Source: Gemmatimonadales bacterium UBA4456 (GTDB lineage: Bacteria > Gemmatimonadota > Gemmatimonadetes > Longimicrobiales > Gaopeijiaceae). From it: a DNA stretch of 64,000 bases. The notes below the pieces were generated by a model. It searched no databases, was not told where the DNA came from, and saw only the letters and a program-made list of their open reading frames with translations. The stretch covers positions 95,832 to 159,831 of the forward strand of contig DGOW01000054.1 in NCBI GenBank assembly GCA_002390225.1, read 5' to 3'. The translations under genes were made by a program, and so were the position numbers. Shown here one piece after another: positions 34,645-43,591 of this stretch (position 1 is the stretch's first letter; each line of letters opens with the position of its first letter).

Positions 34645-34997
34645 TGATTCGCGTCCTGGTCGGCAGCTTGAGTGAACAGGTCGTGGAGGGGGTAGTCCGA
34701 CCGGTGCAGTCTGACTTTTCCTCGGTCAGCCATGCCTCTAGAGATCTGGGTATAGCAGCTGGAGAGGCGATCGAGGAAAAGCTTCGGCGCGTGGGGTCGC
34801 TCCCGATGGGGGGAGCGGTGATCCTTGAGGCTTGGCCCGTCTACGCCTACCTGAATTCGCGCGTTCAGGATGGCACAGCGGAGGTAGGAGCGACGTCCCT
34901 CTTTTTCGGGGTCAGCGGCGCAGCCATCCTCACTATCCTTGCTACATGGCTCCCCCTCCGTGCTGGAATCCAGAAAATCCAGTCGGTCGAATTCTGA
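34644..34997 (+). CDS. chimeric ORF: macro-domain N-terminus joined to an ABC-permease-like C-terminal tail
   Basis: 117 residues, ATG overlapping the previous stop. Residues 1-63 read like the start of a macro (ADP-ribose-binding) domain (MIRVLVGSLSEQVVEGVVRP, SHASRDLGIAAGEAIEEKL, GSLPMGGAVILE). The pattern then breaks, and residues about 80-117 (SLFFGVSGAAILTILATWLP then LRAGIQKIQSVEF) look like the last membrane helix and tail of a FtsX/MacB-like permease. The macro domain lacks the rest of its fold and its ligand loops. I infer a deletion that joined two genes in frame. It may be non-functional. Confidence 0.5.
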   Translation: MIRVLVGSLSEQVVEGVVRPVQSDFSSVSHASRDLGIAAGEAIEEKLRRVGSLPMGGAVILEAWPVYAYLNSRVQDGTAEVGATSLFFGVSGAAILTILATWLPLRAGIQKIQSVEF

Positions 34998-35027
34998 TCA
35001 CTGGCTAGCGAATCGGAGACGTATCCC

Positions 35028-35486
35028 ATGCTGGAATCCATCAAGAACTTCTTTGCAACTTCGATGACTCCCTCCTCGGAGAAAGAGGCGTCCACGGGTG
35101 CCGAGGACATTCGGCTGGCTGCGTGCGCGCTTCTCCTCGAACTCGCCAACGCGGACGACGAGTTCACGGATGATGAGCGCCAGCACATGGAGTCGGCCGT
35201 GCGTCGTCAGTTCGGTCTCGATGCGACGGAAGCAGAGCAGCTGCTGGAGCTCGCGCAGAAGGAGCGTGAGGAGGCCGTGGACCTTTGGCAGTTTACGAAT
35301 CTGGTCGCCAAGAACTACTCGACGGGTCAGAAGATGGTGCTGGCCGAGATCATGTGGGGGCTGGTCTACTCAGACGGGAATCTGGCGAGCAAAGAGGACT
35401 ACCTCATGCGAAAGATCTGCAACCTTCTTCGCCTGGAGCCTGGTTACCTCGCCGAGGCGCGGCAGCGATTCAACGTCGGGAGCTAA
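35028..35486 (+). CDS. TerB-like protein
   Basis: 152 residues from MLESIKNFFATSMTPSSEKE. Helical TerB pattern: LAACALLLELANADDEFTDD then ER, and later MVLAEIMWGLVYSDGNLASK then ED, each a helix followed by the acidic D-x-x-(F/L)-x-x-x-E metal-like motif. TerB-family proteins are connected with tellurite resistance and stress signalling, but many free copies have no known role. It is co-directional with the preceding gene (30 bases). Confidence 0.8.
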   Translation: MLESIKNFFATSMTPSSEKEASTGAEDIRLAACALLLELANADDEFTDDERQHMESAVRRQFGLDATEAEQLLELAQKEREEAVDLWQFTNLVAKNYSTGQKMVLAEIMWGLVYSDGNLASKEDYLMRKICNLLRLEPGYLAEARQRFNVGS

Positions 35487-35551
35487 TTCGGGGCTCGGTG
35501 CGGCTCATTCGGGGGTGACATCGGCATCCCGGACGGGCATATTTCGAAGGA

Positions 35552-35731
35552 ATGAACGACCCACTCGAACGGCGTCAGACCATGCGCGATCTCGTCCCCG
35601 GCGGCTATCTCTTCACTCACGCGGTCTTCTGGACCGTGGTGGGCATGGTTGCAGTCGGCACGAATGCCGTAGCGATCATTCTGTCGATCGGCCTGGGGCT
35701 TCTGGTCGTGGAGTCGCTGACACAGCGATAG
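35552..35731 (+). CDS. small membrane protein
   Basis: A 59-residue frame from ATG at 35552 to TAG at 35729. After a charged start (MNDPLERRQTMRDLVPGG) come two hydrophobic segments (LFTHAVFWTVVGMVAVGTNA and AIILSIGLGLLVVESL). AAGGA lies right against the ATG, closer than usual, so the start may be the ATG at 35582. Function unknown. The frame is supported by its membrane pattern and by its position in a co-directional run. Confidence 0.5.
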   Translation: MNDPLERRQTMRDLVPGGYLFTHAVFWTVVGMVAVGTNAVAIILSIGLGLLVVESLTQR

Positions 35732-35878
35732 CGACGGGTCTGCCCAGGTGGTCGAGTGGGCGTCTCCGTGTGCGGGGGCGCCTTTCCTGTGTCCATGATC
35801 CTGACGCTCAGGATGCAACCGGTTGCGGCGACTGGCGTACGATGGACTTGAACGTACGAACCAACCCATGAGCTCTCG

Positions 35879-36148
35879 ATGACTGCTGTCTACTTGGTTC
35901 TCACGGCCCTTGTCGGTCTCGGGATCGGCCTTTGGTTTGGTATGCCCGGCCGGTTCTCTCAGACCCCGGACGACATCGAACAGATCATGAAGACCGGTGT
36001 GGGCCGACGCGTTCGTCGCAAGAAGACCTTCTCGCCCATCGCATGGATGCAGCGGCGGGTGAGCGCCAAGGACACGGCGTCCCGTGGACGACGTGGGGGA
36101 CGTGGACGCGCCGGCTTCAAGCTGGAAGCGCCGGACGAGCGGGAGTGA
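35879..36148 (+). CDS. small membrane-anchored basic protein
   Basis: 89 residues. One N-terminal membrane helix (AVYLVLTALVGLGIGLWFGM) is followed by a basic, arginine-rich tail (GVGRRVRRKKTFSPIAWMQR, RGRRGGRGRAGFKLEAP). I do not recognise the family. The tail could contact nucleic acid or anionic lipids, but that is speculation. Its stop (36146-36148) overlaps the GTG start of the lipoprotein gene (GTGA). Confidence 0.6.
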   Translation: MTAVYLVLTALVGLGIGLWFGMPGRFSQTPDDIEQIMKTGVGRRVRRKKTFSPIAWMQRRVSAKDTASRGRRGGRGRAGFKLEAPDERE

Positions 36149-37065
36149 GTTTCACCGTGCGAGGGTCGCACGGTCTTATCGCGCGGGCTCTTGCCCTGAT
36201 TCCGATGCTCGGACTCGGAGCCTGCAGCGAGACGACAGGCCCCAATCCATTGCCGGCGGATGCGCTCATCGGCATCTGGGAATACGAGGTCCCGGGAGTC
36301 ACCGAGGTGACAATCGAGATCGAGGACGGGGGGACTTGGTCAAGCATCGAGGCAGACCTCGTGAACCGCGTGTGCGATACCGCGGCTGGGGTCTGGAGTG
36401 CTACAGACGGTGTGCTCACCACCCAGACGACGGAGCGGTATGGAGGCCCGGTTTCTGAGCCTGCAGAGCAGACGCCCTACACGCGTTCAGGCAGCACGCT
36501 CACGCTCACCCCTCCCGGAGAGGCATCCAACACCTACGCGTTGGGCGGATCATTCCCCGTCTGCTCGGACTACGGGTGGGCGAAGATCGTGCTGTTTGCA
36601 GAGCTCGATGGGGTCATGACGGAGTTCAGTGACCCGTACGATGCTCAAATCAACCTCGAGACTAGCACGGCCGATGGAACCGTGAGCGTTGCGGGTCTTC
36701 TGGATCCCGAGGGCCTAGGCTCCGAGCAGTGTACTGCCTGTAGCTGGCTCCTGATCGACCTGTACCATGAACTCGGCGTGGCACTCTACCCCGGAACCTA
36801 TCCGATTGAGCAGTTCGGTCCGACGGGACTGCGTGCAGAAGCCACCTACTGGCCGGACTTCCAGAGTGCTGACCCGACCTACGGGTCGAACGACTCGGAC
36901 CCGAGTCTGCAGCCGTGGACCGGTCAGGTGGTCGTCTCCACGCTGTCCCCTCTCGTCGCCGAGGGCTCTTTTGAGTTCACGGTCTTCGACTCGGGCTCCG
37001 GAACCGGGCCTCCGTACCCTTCAGTCGTTCTGACGAACGGATACTTTCGCATCTCGTACAACTGA
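36145..37065 (+). CDS. lipoprotein of unknown function
   Basis: 306 residues from GTG 36145. The signal GLIARALALIPMLGLGACSE ends in a lipobox (LGAC), so it is a membrane lipoprotein. The mature chain starts with a short repeat-free linker, then a segment reading LIGIWEYEVPGVTEVTIEIE, like the lipocalin-type 'L-x-G-x-W' opening seen in small secreted proteins, and continues as a beta-rich domain with paired cysteines (EQCTACSW). It ends SVVLTNGYFRISYN. No enzyme motif is visible. It converges on the DUF445 gene with 15 bases between. Confidence 0.7.
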   Translation: MSFTVRGSHGLIARALALIPMLGLGACSETTGPNPLPADALIGIWEYEVPGVTEVTIEIEDGGTWSSIEADLVNRVCDTAAGVWSATDGVLTTQTTERYGGPVSEPAEQTPYTRSGSTLTLTPPGEASNTYALGGSFPVCSDYGWAKIVLFAELDGVMTEFSDPYDAQINLETSTADGTVSVAGLLDPEGLGSEQCTACSWLLIDLYHELGVALYPGTYPIEQFGPTGLRAEATYWPDFQSADPTYGSNDSDPSLQPWTGQVVVSTLSPLVAEGSFEFTVFDSGSGTGPPYPSVVLTNGYFRISYN

Positions 37066-37080
37066 CGTGGCTCTTCGTTT

Positions 37081-38664
37081 CTAGGGGCCGCCCAACCGCA
37101 CCATCGCATCGACCGCGACCATCATCAGGCCGATGATCGCACCCAGCACGTAACCGAGCCGCACGATGAGTCTCAGCTCGCGGTCCGTGACCTTCCGCAC
37201 GATTTCTTCCATGCGGGCGGTGGGGAAGTGCAGGACCTTGTCCTCCACCCGTCGAGCCACGTCGATGCGCTCGACGATGGTCGGTACCTGAGTCTGTAGC
37301 CAATCCCAGATCGGGTCACCCAGGGTTGCCTCGATGCGCTGAGGTCCGTCCTTGGGGAACCACCGTGCGGGCCTACCGACAGGACGATCCATCGTCCTCG
37401 AAATGAGACGCTGTGCGCTCGTCTCGACGGCCTTACGTGCTACGTCCGTCCGGGCAGCGACGGTGAGGAAGTCAGCGATCTTCTCGGTCGGGACACGCTC
37501 CAGGACATCACCCCACGTGCGGGCCCCGGCCTTTTCCATGCCCTCGTTCAGCTTCTCGAGGAGAAACTCACGTGTGGCGGAGTCACGGGCCATCGTGACG
37601 ACCCAGCCCGTGAGTGTCTTGCGAGTCTCGACCATCGTCGGATCATCGGCGTCCCCAAGGACTTCGGTCACCGGGCGCCGCAGGAAGTCGACGATCGCCT
37701 GGTTCACACCCCGTGCGATCGCTTCCTGAGCCGCGGGATCACGCAGGATCTCCGAGAGGCGCTCGGCTCCCTCCGCCTCGATGGTATCGAGCACCTTGTC
37801 GATAGTGTCCTCGGTCATGACGACACGTGCAACGACTCGCTGGTGGAACTTCAGGTCACGCAGGAATCGCTGAAGCAGGTCGTGGATCGTGGACTCGAAG
37901 CGCTCCCGGGTGTCCGGGTCCTCGAGCAGGCCGCCCAGCCTTTCCGCCGCGAGCGGCAGGTAGCTCGCGATGGCCTTCTCCAGCGATCCGACCAGCCCGA
38001 GCGGCAGGATCTCCTCGAAGTTGCGACCGGGCTGAAGGAGTTTCTCCGACGCACGCTCGAGATAGTCCGAGACGGCACCGGAGAAATCGTCACTCTCGAC
38101 CAGGTTCTGAAGCCACTCCTCGACGGCGGTCTCGACCGCGGAGCCTCGAGCTGGCGTCAGTATTCCCGCGATCGGCTCATCGGCGAAGGCACCGACCAGA
38201 TCGTCTGCGCGCCTGAGCATCGATTCTTCGAAGCGCTCCGATGCGACGTACTCATCGAGCTGCTCCAGTCCCCGCCCGAGCGCGTCTTGGATCAGGGCGT
38301 CGATGTCGTCGGACACCGCGGCGGGTATGAGCTCACGAAGCGTGCCTCGCTCCGTGTGTAGCATCTCGTCGAGGAAGGCCGCGAGGCGTTGATCGAAGGC
38401 GTCCCGGAATTCAACATTGGCGAACGTGGTGGTCAGGTCTTCGGGCGTGAGCAGTCGGCTTCCCACGGTGCGCCCGATGGCGGCAGCCAGTCGCGGTTGG
38501 TTCTTGGGCACGGCCCCGTGTAGAAAGCGGATCGGCCACCGTCCGAAGAGTTTGGGTGGGTGGTAGGGGTGGAAGAGCATCCACACGGCGATCGTATTCG
38601 TCAGGCCGCCGGCAATCGCACCGAAGCCGATCTTCACCAGGGCGAGGACGAGTTCCTGGTTCAT
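37081..38664 (-). CDS. DUF445 family membrane protein
   Basis: 527 residues from MNQELVLALVKIGFGAIAGG, followed by LTNTIAVWMLFHPYHPPKLF, the typical DUF445 opening with a membrane helix and an N-A-W-P/H motif. A long helical body of amphipathic repeats follows, with a final membrane helix (LGYVLGAIIGLMMVAVDAMV). Function is unknown in this family. It is the last gene of a four-gene minus-strand set; the start at 38664 lies 4 bases after the upstream stop. Confidence 0.85.
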   Translation of the reverse strand: MNQELVLALVKIGFGAIAGGLTNTIAVWMLFHPYHPPKLFGRWPIRFLHGAVPKNQPRLAAAIGRTVGSRLLTPEDLTTTFANVEFRDAFDQRLAAFLDEMLHTERGTLRELIPAAVSDDIDALIQDALGRGLEQLDEYVASERFEESMLRRADDLVGAFADEPIAGILTPARGSAVETAVEEWLQNLVESDDFSGAVSDYLERASEKLLQPGRNFEEILPLGLVGSLEKAIASYLPLAAERLGGLLEDPDTRERFESTIHDLLQRFLRDLKFHQRVVARVVMTEDTIDKVLDTIEAEGAERLSEILRDPAAQEAIARGVNQAIVDFLRRPVTEVLGDADDPTMVETRKTLTGWVVTMARDSATREFLLEKLNEGMEKAGARTWGDVLERVPTEKIADFLTVAARTDVARKAVETSAQRLISRTMDRPVGRPARWFPKDGPQRIEATLGDPIWDWLQTQVPTIVERIDVARRVEDKVLHFPTARMEEIVRKVTDRELRLIVRLGYVLGAIIGLMMVAVDAMVRLGGP

Positions 38665-38668
38665 GGCA

Positions 38669-39628
38669 TCATCGTCGTTCGTGCACGAGGACTCCGTGCA
38701 CGTCGTAGACGTCGACCCCAACGGTGACACTGCCCGTCACTTCGAAGAGTGCACGCACGGGGAGTAGAGGCCCTGGACCCTCACCGGGGTGCATCTCGGC
38801 GGAGACGGCTCCCAGGCTGCCCTCGATCGCTCCGTCGGTGGACCATAACCGCCACTCGACAGGTACGTCACGACGCGCAGGCGGAAACGCCTCGGTACGC
38901 TCCCAGTCGACACGCACGTCGGACCATTGCATCTGACGCTCCTCATGCAGACCCCACACCCGGTAGGCAGGGGGCGTCTCACCTCCGTACTCGGAGTCAC
39001 CGGCAATGATGAAATGGGCCGAGTCTCCTGACAGGAGGAACGCCCAGTCGCCTCCGGGCGGGAGAGACCCATCCGACGCGCGTGCCATGTCCAGGATCAT
39101 CCCGTCGATACGCTGGTCGATGAGGTATGCCGATCCGGAGAGAACCTGGTACCGGTCACCCCGTACGTCGGTCCAGGCGGGATTGGCGTTGCCAAGAGCG
39201 AGCTCGAGTGAGCGTGCTCCCTGCTCGTACAGGATCCCGTCGAGCGCATCGCCGTCACGGACCACGAATTGCAGTCCCAGGTGGGGTACGAGGCGGGTCG
39301 GCGCCCGCGTGGGTGCGGTTCCCCAGCGTTCATTGTAGAAGCCGTCCCAGACACCCCCACGCGCCAGCCAGGCACGTGCTGCACGAGTCACGGTGTCGGG
39401 TTCTTCGACCGTTTGCATGAGCCAGGGAACGATGAACACACTATCTGCAGACAGGGATGCGAATACGAAGTTCCGTTCGTAAAAGCGACGGCCCAGGTTT
39501 CCGCTGTCGGCGGCGGCGGCCCCGCTTGCAGGCCCCTGAGGGAGTGGTGGCTCGGCATCCCCGCACGCGAGCGCCACGCCCAGCATCACGGAGCCGAGGA
39601 CCCAGCTCTGCGCGCGACGATCGATCAT
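38669..39628 (-). CDS. lipoprotein of unknown function
   Basis: 319 residues from MIDRRAQSWVLGSVMLGVAL ending in a lipobox (ALACGD). The mature protein has a linker rich in Ala and Ser, then a mixed domain with LPPGGDWAFLLSGDSAHFII and VWGLHEERQMQWSDVRVDWE, ending GSVTVGVDVYDVHGVLV. No family is recognised. ATG overlaps the upstream stop (39625-39628), so it is coupled to the DUF1499-like gene. Confidence 0.7.
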   Translation of the reverse strand: MIDRRAQSWVLGSVMLGVALACGDAEPPLPQGPASGAAAADSGNLGRRFYERNFVFASLSADSVFIVPWLMQTVEEPDTVTRAARAWLARGGVWDGFYNERWGTAPTRAPTRLVPHLGLQFVVRDGDALDGILYEQGARSLELALGNANPAWTDVRGDRYQVLSGSAYLIDQRIDGMILDMARASDGSLPPGGDWAFLLSGDSAHFIIAGDSEYGGETPPAYRVWGLHEERQMQWSDVRVDWERTEAFPPARRDVPVEWRLWSTDGAIEGSLGAVSAEMHPGEGPGPLLPVRALFEVTGSVTVGVDVYDVHGVLVHERR

Positions 39629-40056
39629 GTCGATTCCTTGTATATCGGGTGCTGCGTCGGATCCAGGACCTGCTCTGGCCTAACCGAGAGGTCGTGGTCC
39701 AGGCCCTGGATGAAGCGTCCGATCAACCGCTTGCTCCGACCCCAGTCTCCCTTCTCCTTACGGGAGGTTGCAGTGACGTCTACGCGTGTCTGACCGAGGT
39801 GGTCGAGCCCGACCTGAATGTGGACATCGGTTTCGAAGCCGAAGATGGGCGTCTTGGCGAGGGCCTCGATCACGCCACGCTTATCATTGAAGCGTCCGAT
39901 ACTCCATCCGAGCAGACCACCACCACCCACCCGCATCGAGGCCTGCCAGACATCCTCGAACGGGATGGTGTAGGTCCGGCCCTGCAGACGGGGGTCTTCC
40001 GACTCCTGATCCGTGTGGGCCTGGTTCTCGTAGAGCTTATCGAGAAGGCCGCTCAA
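39625..40056 (-). CDS. DUF1499-like protein
   Basis: 143 residues. TYTIPFEDVWQASMRVGGGG, then WSIGRFNDKRGVIEAL, FETDVHIQVGLDHLGQTRVD and RSKRLIGRFIQGLDHDL fit the DUF1499 pattern (T-Y-x-A-x-x-D-x-V-W... then D-V-x-I-x-V...T-R-V-D-V). Function unknown; soluble. Its start overlaps the SIMPL gene stop (40053-40056) and its stop overlaps the next lipoprotein start, so the three are translationally coupled. Confidence 0.65.
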   Translation of the reverse strand: MSGLLDKLYENQAHTDQESEDPRLQGRTYTIPFEDVWQASMRVGGGGLLGWSIGRFNDKRGVIEALAKTPIFGFETDVHIQVGLDHLGQTRVDVTATSRKEKGDWGRSKRLIGRFIQGLDHDLSVRPEQVLDPTQHPIYKEST

Positions 40057-40856
40057 CCAGATCCCTCCAGCCCGATGGCGAAGCGGATGGAGACATGCGC
40101 CGTCACGGTTTGATCTCCTGCCTCGATCGGAGTGTCGGCCGTGCGCATACTCATGGCCTCAACCTGATAGGGCACCGGCCCGGGTCGTGACGCGCTGCTG
40201 GAGACCTCGAGTGGCTCACCGAGCCCGCAGCCCAGGGACCCTGCGATCACCTGGGCCTCGGCGCGAGCGGTCCGCACCGCGAGAGCCATCGCCTGCGCTC
40301 GGGCCGGCCCGGTGTCCAAGGTGAAAAAGTTGATCCCCGCGACGCGGTTCGCACCGGACGCGATGGCCCGATCGATCACACGGCCGACCGCATTCACGTC
40401 CGAGAGCGTCGCCCGAACGTTGTTGAGTGCCATATACGCCACCACTTCGCGCACTCGCTGGTTCGGCACGTTCGAGTACTCCGGCCGGAGTGAGTAGCCG
40501 TGTGTGGCTAGCTCGAGCTCGTCGAAGCCCGCGTCGCGGCGGAGGGCACGGAGCACGGCATCCATAGCATCCGCGTTGGCCTCGGAGGCCTCACCGGCGG
40601 CGCTCCCTCGAGTCTCCACGGCGAAGGTTACCGTGGCACGGTCGGGATCGACCTGCACACTTCCGGTCCCACTGACCTGGATCCAGCCGGGACCCATGAC
40701 TGGAGCCTCCTGCCCATACTGATCGGTCGGGATCTCGTAGGCACTTAGGCGTTGTAGTGACTCGTCTGCGGGAGGCGCTGGCTGCCCGCCTGCGCCGGGC
40801 CCGGCGCAGGCGCTCAAAGCGATGCCGAGCAGAACTGGCTTGCTCATCCTGTTCAT
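40053..40856 (-). CDS. SIMPL domain (DUF541) lipoprotein
   Basis: 267 residues from MNRMSKPVLLGIALSACAGP, with lipobox (LSAC). The SIMPL pattern begins at IQVSGTGSVQVDPDRATVTF and continues (YSLRPEYSNVPNQRVREVVA, YMALNNVRATLSDVNAVG, VIDRAIASGANRVAGINFF), ending AHVSIRFAIG. SIMPL proteins are periplasmic or outer-membrane, with oligomeric channel-like or signalling-adaptor roles proposed and none settled. First gene of the envelope operon that ends with DUF445. Longer readings from 41213 contain no plausible signal. Confidence 0.85.
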   Translation of the reverse strand: MNRMSKPVLLGIALSACAGPGAGGQPAPPADESLQRLSAYEIPTDQYGQEAPVMGPGWIQVSGTGSVQVDPDRATVTFAVETRGSAAGEASEANADAMDAVLRALRRDAGFDELELATHGYSLRPEYSNVPNQRVREVVAYMALNNVRATLSDVNAVGRVIDRAIASGANRVAGINFFTLDTGPARAQAMALAVRTARAEAQVIAGSLGCGLGEPLEVSSSASRPGPVPYQVEAMSMRTADTPIEAGDQTVTAHVSIRFAIGLEGSG

Positions 40857-40985
40857 GGAACTCGGGGTGGTTGGAGATCGATGGTGACCCGATCGAACCA
40901 CAGCCGCAGCTCGATCCGTCACGGAAGCTTTGCGGATCGGGTTATAGTGTGGCGTGCTCGACCACAGCCCGCCACACAAACGTGA

Positions 40986-41993
<1,008 letters not shown>

Positions 41994-41994
41994 G

Positions 41995-42026
41995 GCCGGC
42001 GGACGTTCGCGGCCTACGCCGCCGGC
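41995..42026. terminator. hairpin between convergent genes (nucleotidyltransferase and M20 peptidase)
   Basis: GCCGGCGG (41995-42002) and CCGCCGGC (42019-42026) form a perfect 8-bp stem with a 16-base loop. It overlaps the last codons of the minus-strand peptidase gene. No U-tract follows on either strand, so it is a candidate structure at a convergent junction rather than a classic terminator. Confidence 0.4.
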
Positions 42027-43198
42027 GTGATCCCCGCATAGAGCAGGATCGTGTGTAGCGCTCGGATCGTCCCGTCCGGGCCGTTCACGTTGCGATACCA
42101 CTCGTCCGTCGTGTGGGCGAGGCCGGCGTCTCCGCCGCACCCGAGGGTGAGGGCGGGGATACCGAGCGCCATCGGGACGTTGGCGTCCGTGCTCGAGAGA
42201 GCGAGCTGCGGCATCCGCCCGCGACCCCGGGTGGCTTCGAGCGCGGCCTGAACGAGCGGCTCTTCTTCGGGCGTCTCTCCACCCGGGCGGTCACCGACGA
42301 CCTCGATCCTGGCGCGCAGGCCGGGTTCGCGCCCCACCTCTTCATCGACGACGGAGCGGATCTGCTCCTGCAAGCTGTCGAGGTGCGAACTCTCCGAACA
42401 GCGTGTGTCTACCTCCAGCCACGCCTCCTGCGGGATTGCGTTGATGCTGGTGCCTCCGCCCGTCCGCGCGAGTGTGAGCGTCGCCCGGGGCTCCTTGGAG
42501 AGCGGGAGTGCCGTCAGTCGTCCGCCGACCCGATTCAACGCGTGGAGCGGATTCGCGGTTCCCCAGTCGACCCACGAGTGGCCGCCCGGCCCCTGAACGG
42601 TGATCCGATAGCGGCGGGATCCGAGGCCGTGCACGACGATCCGGTCCAGGCCGGCTCCGTCGAGTGAGATGAAGCCCGAGGCGCCTTCACCGTCGCCACC
42701 GCTCCGGAAGAGCTCCTTCACGCCGCGAAGGTCACCCATGCCTTCCTCTCCGACGGTGCCCACGAAGAGTAGAGGGCGCGCGGTCCTCAGCCCGGAATCC
42801 TGGAGCGCCCGCACCACGGCCATCATGCAGGCCAGCCCTCGTGCATCGTCGGAGATGCCCGGTCCCCTGAGGAGATCTCCCTCCCGGGTGACTGAGACGT
42901 CGGTGCCTTCCGGGAAGACCGTGTCGAGATGTGCCGACACCACCAGCGCCCTCTCGTCGGATGCGCCCGGCCTGTCTGCAATGACGTTGCCGGCCTCGTC
43001 GGAACGCACGTCGACGAGGCCTGCGGCATGGAACAATCGAGCCAGTCGCAGGCCGCGCTTGCCCTCGTGGAACGGCGGGGCCGCAATCTCCGACAGCTCG
43101 ATCTGCGTCCTCAGCGTGGTCTCATCCGTTTCGACGAGGTAGCTGAATGCCTGCTGAACACGGGGGTCTTCGGCGATCGAGGAAGAGTGGGTCGTCAC
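42014..43198 (-). CDS. M20-family metallopeptidase
   Basis: 394 residues from MTTHSSSIAEDPRVQQAF. Zinc motifs: VVSAHLDTVFPEGTDV (H, D), GISDDARGLACMMAVV (bridging D), FVGTVGEEGMGDLRG (catalytic and metal E) and the C-terminal LGCGGDAGLAHTTDEWY (H). The central lid domain begins RYRITVQGPGGHSWVDWGTA. It is a cytoplasmic di-zinc aminopeptidase or acyl-amino-acid hydrolase of the tripeptidase (PepT)-like group. The exact substrate is not clear. Confidence 0.9.
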   Translation of the reverse strand: MTTHSSSIAEDPRVQQAFSYLVETDETTLRTQIELSEIAAPPFHEGKRGLRLARLFHAAGLVDVRSDEAGNVIADRPGASDERALVVSAHLDTVFPEGTDVSVTREGDLLRGPGISDDARGLACMMAVVRALQDSGLRTARPLLFVGTVGEEGMGDLRGVKELFRSGGDGEGASGFISLDGAGLDRIVVHGLGSRRYRITVQGPGGHSWVDWGTANPLHALNRVGGRLTALPLSKEPRATLTLARTGGGTSINAIPQEAWLEVDTRCSESSHLDSLQEQIRSVVDEEVGREPGLRARIEVVGDRPGGETPEEEPLVQAALEATRGRGRMPQLALSSTDANVPMALGIPALTLGCGGDAGLAHTTDEWYRNVNGPDGTIRALHTILLYAGITPAA

Positions 43199-43591
43199 GG
43201 AATGGTCATTCGCCGGAAAGGAAGGTCGGAGGAGTCGGACATCAAGTTACGAATGCGTTACAGACGGTGCGCTTTTGCGTTACGAGGCTCGGCTAGAGTC
43301 AGCTCAGGAGAATTGTAACGACCGCTTCGCGCACGCTGCCGAAGCAGTTCACCTTCCACGTCGGCGTGGAGGTCATCGTGCGTCGTCTGGATACGGGTGA
43401 AGAGGGCGTACTGCCCTCGTTCGACGGCCTCCTGGATTACGGGGGACGCTGGAAACTGCTGAACTACGACGAGTTGTAGACCGTGCGTGTCCGTCGTTGC
43501 GCCGAGGCGCACCCTGTCTGCCCGACGCACCCTTGCGTTGCCCCTATCTTAGGTGGACGACTCACGAGCACTGAGGCAAGGGACGGCAGGA
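43199..43591. other. intergenic stretch with an uncertain small frame
   Basis: A 393-base gap between the divergent peptidase and LeuA-like genes. On the plus strand a frame is open from 43297 to a TAG at 43477-43479 and reads LPKQFTFHVGVEVIVRRLDT then GVLPSFDGLLDYGGRWKLLN, which looks protein-like. It has no good start: the first GTG (43366) would give only 37 residues, though AGGAG sits at 43306-43310. A minus-strand frame of 90 codons (43258-43530) covers the same bases and looks like a shadow. I do not call a gene. Confidence 0.3.

Noticed and set aside
43258..43530. Minus-strand 90-codon frame
   Set aside because: No recognisable motif; the plus-strand reading looks more protein-like, and neither has strong start evidence.
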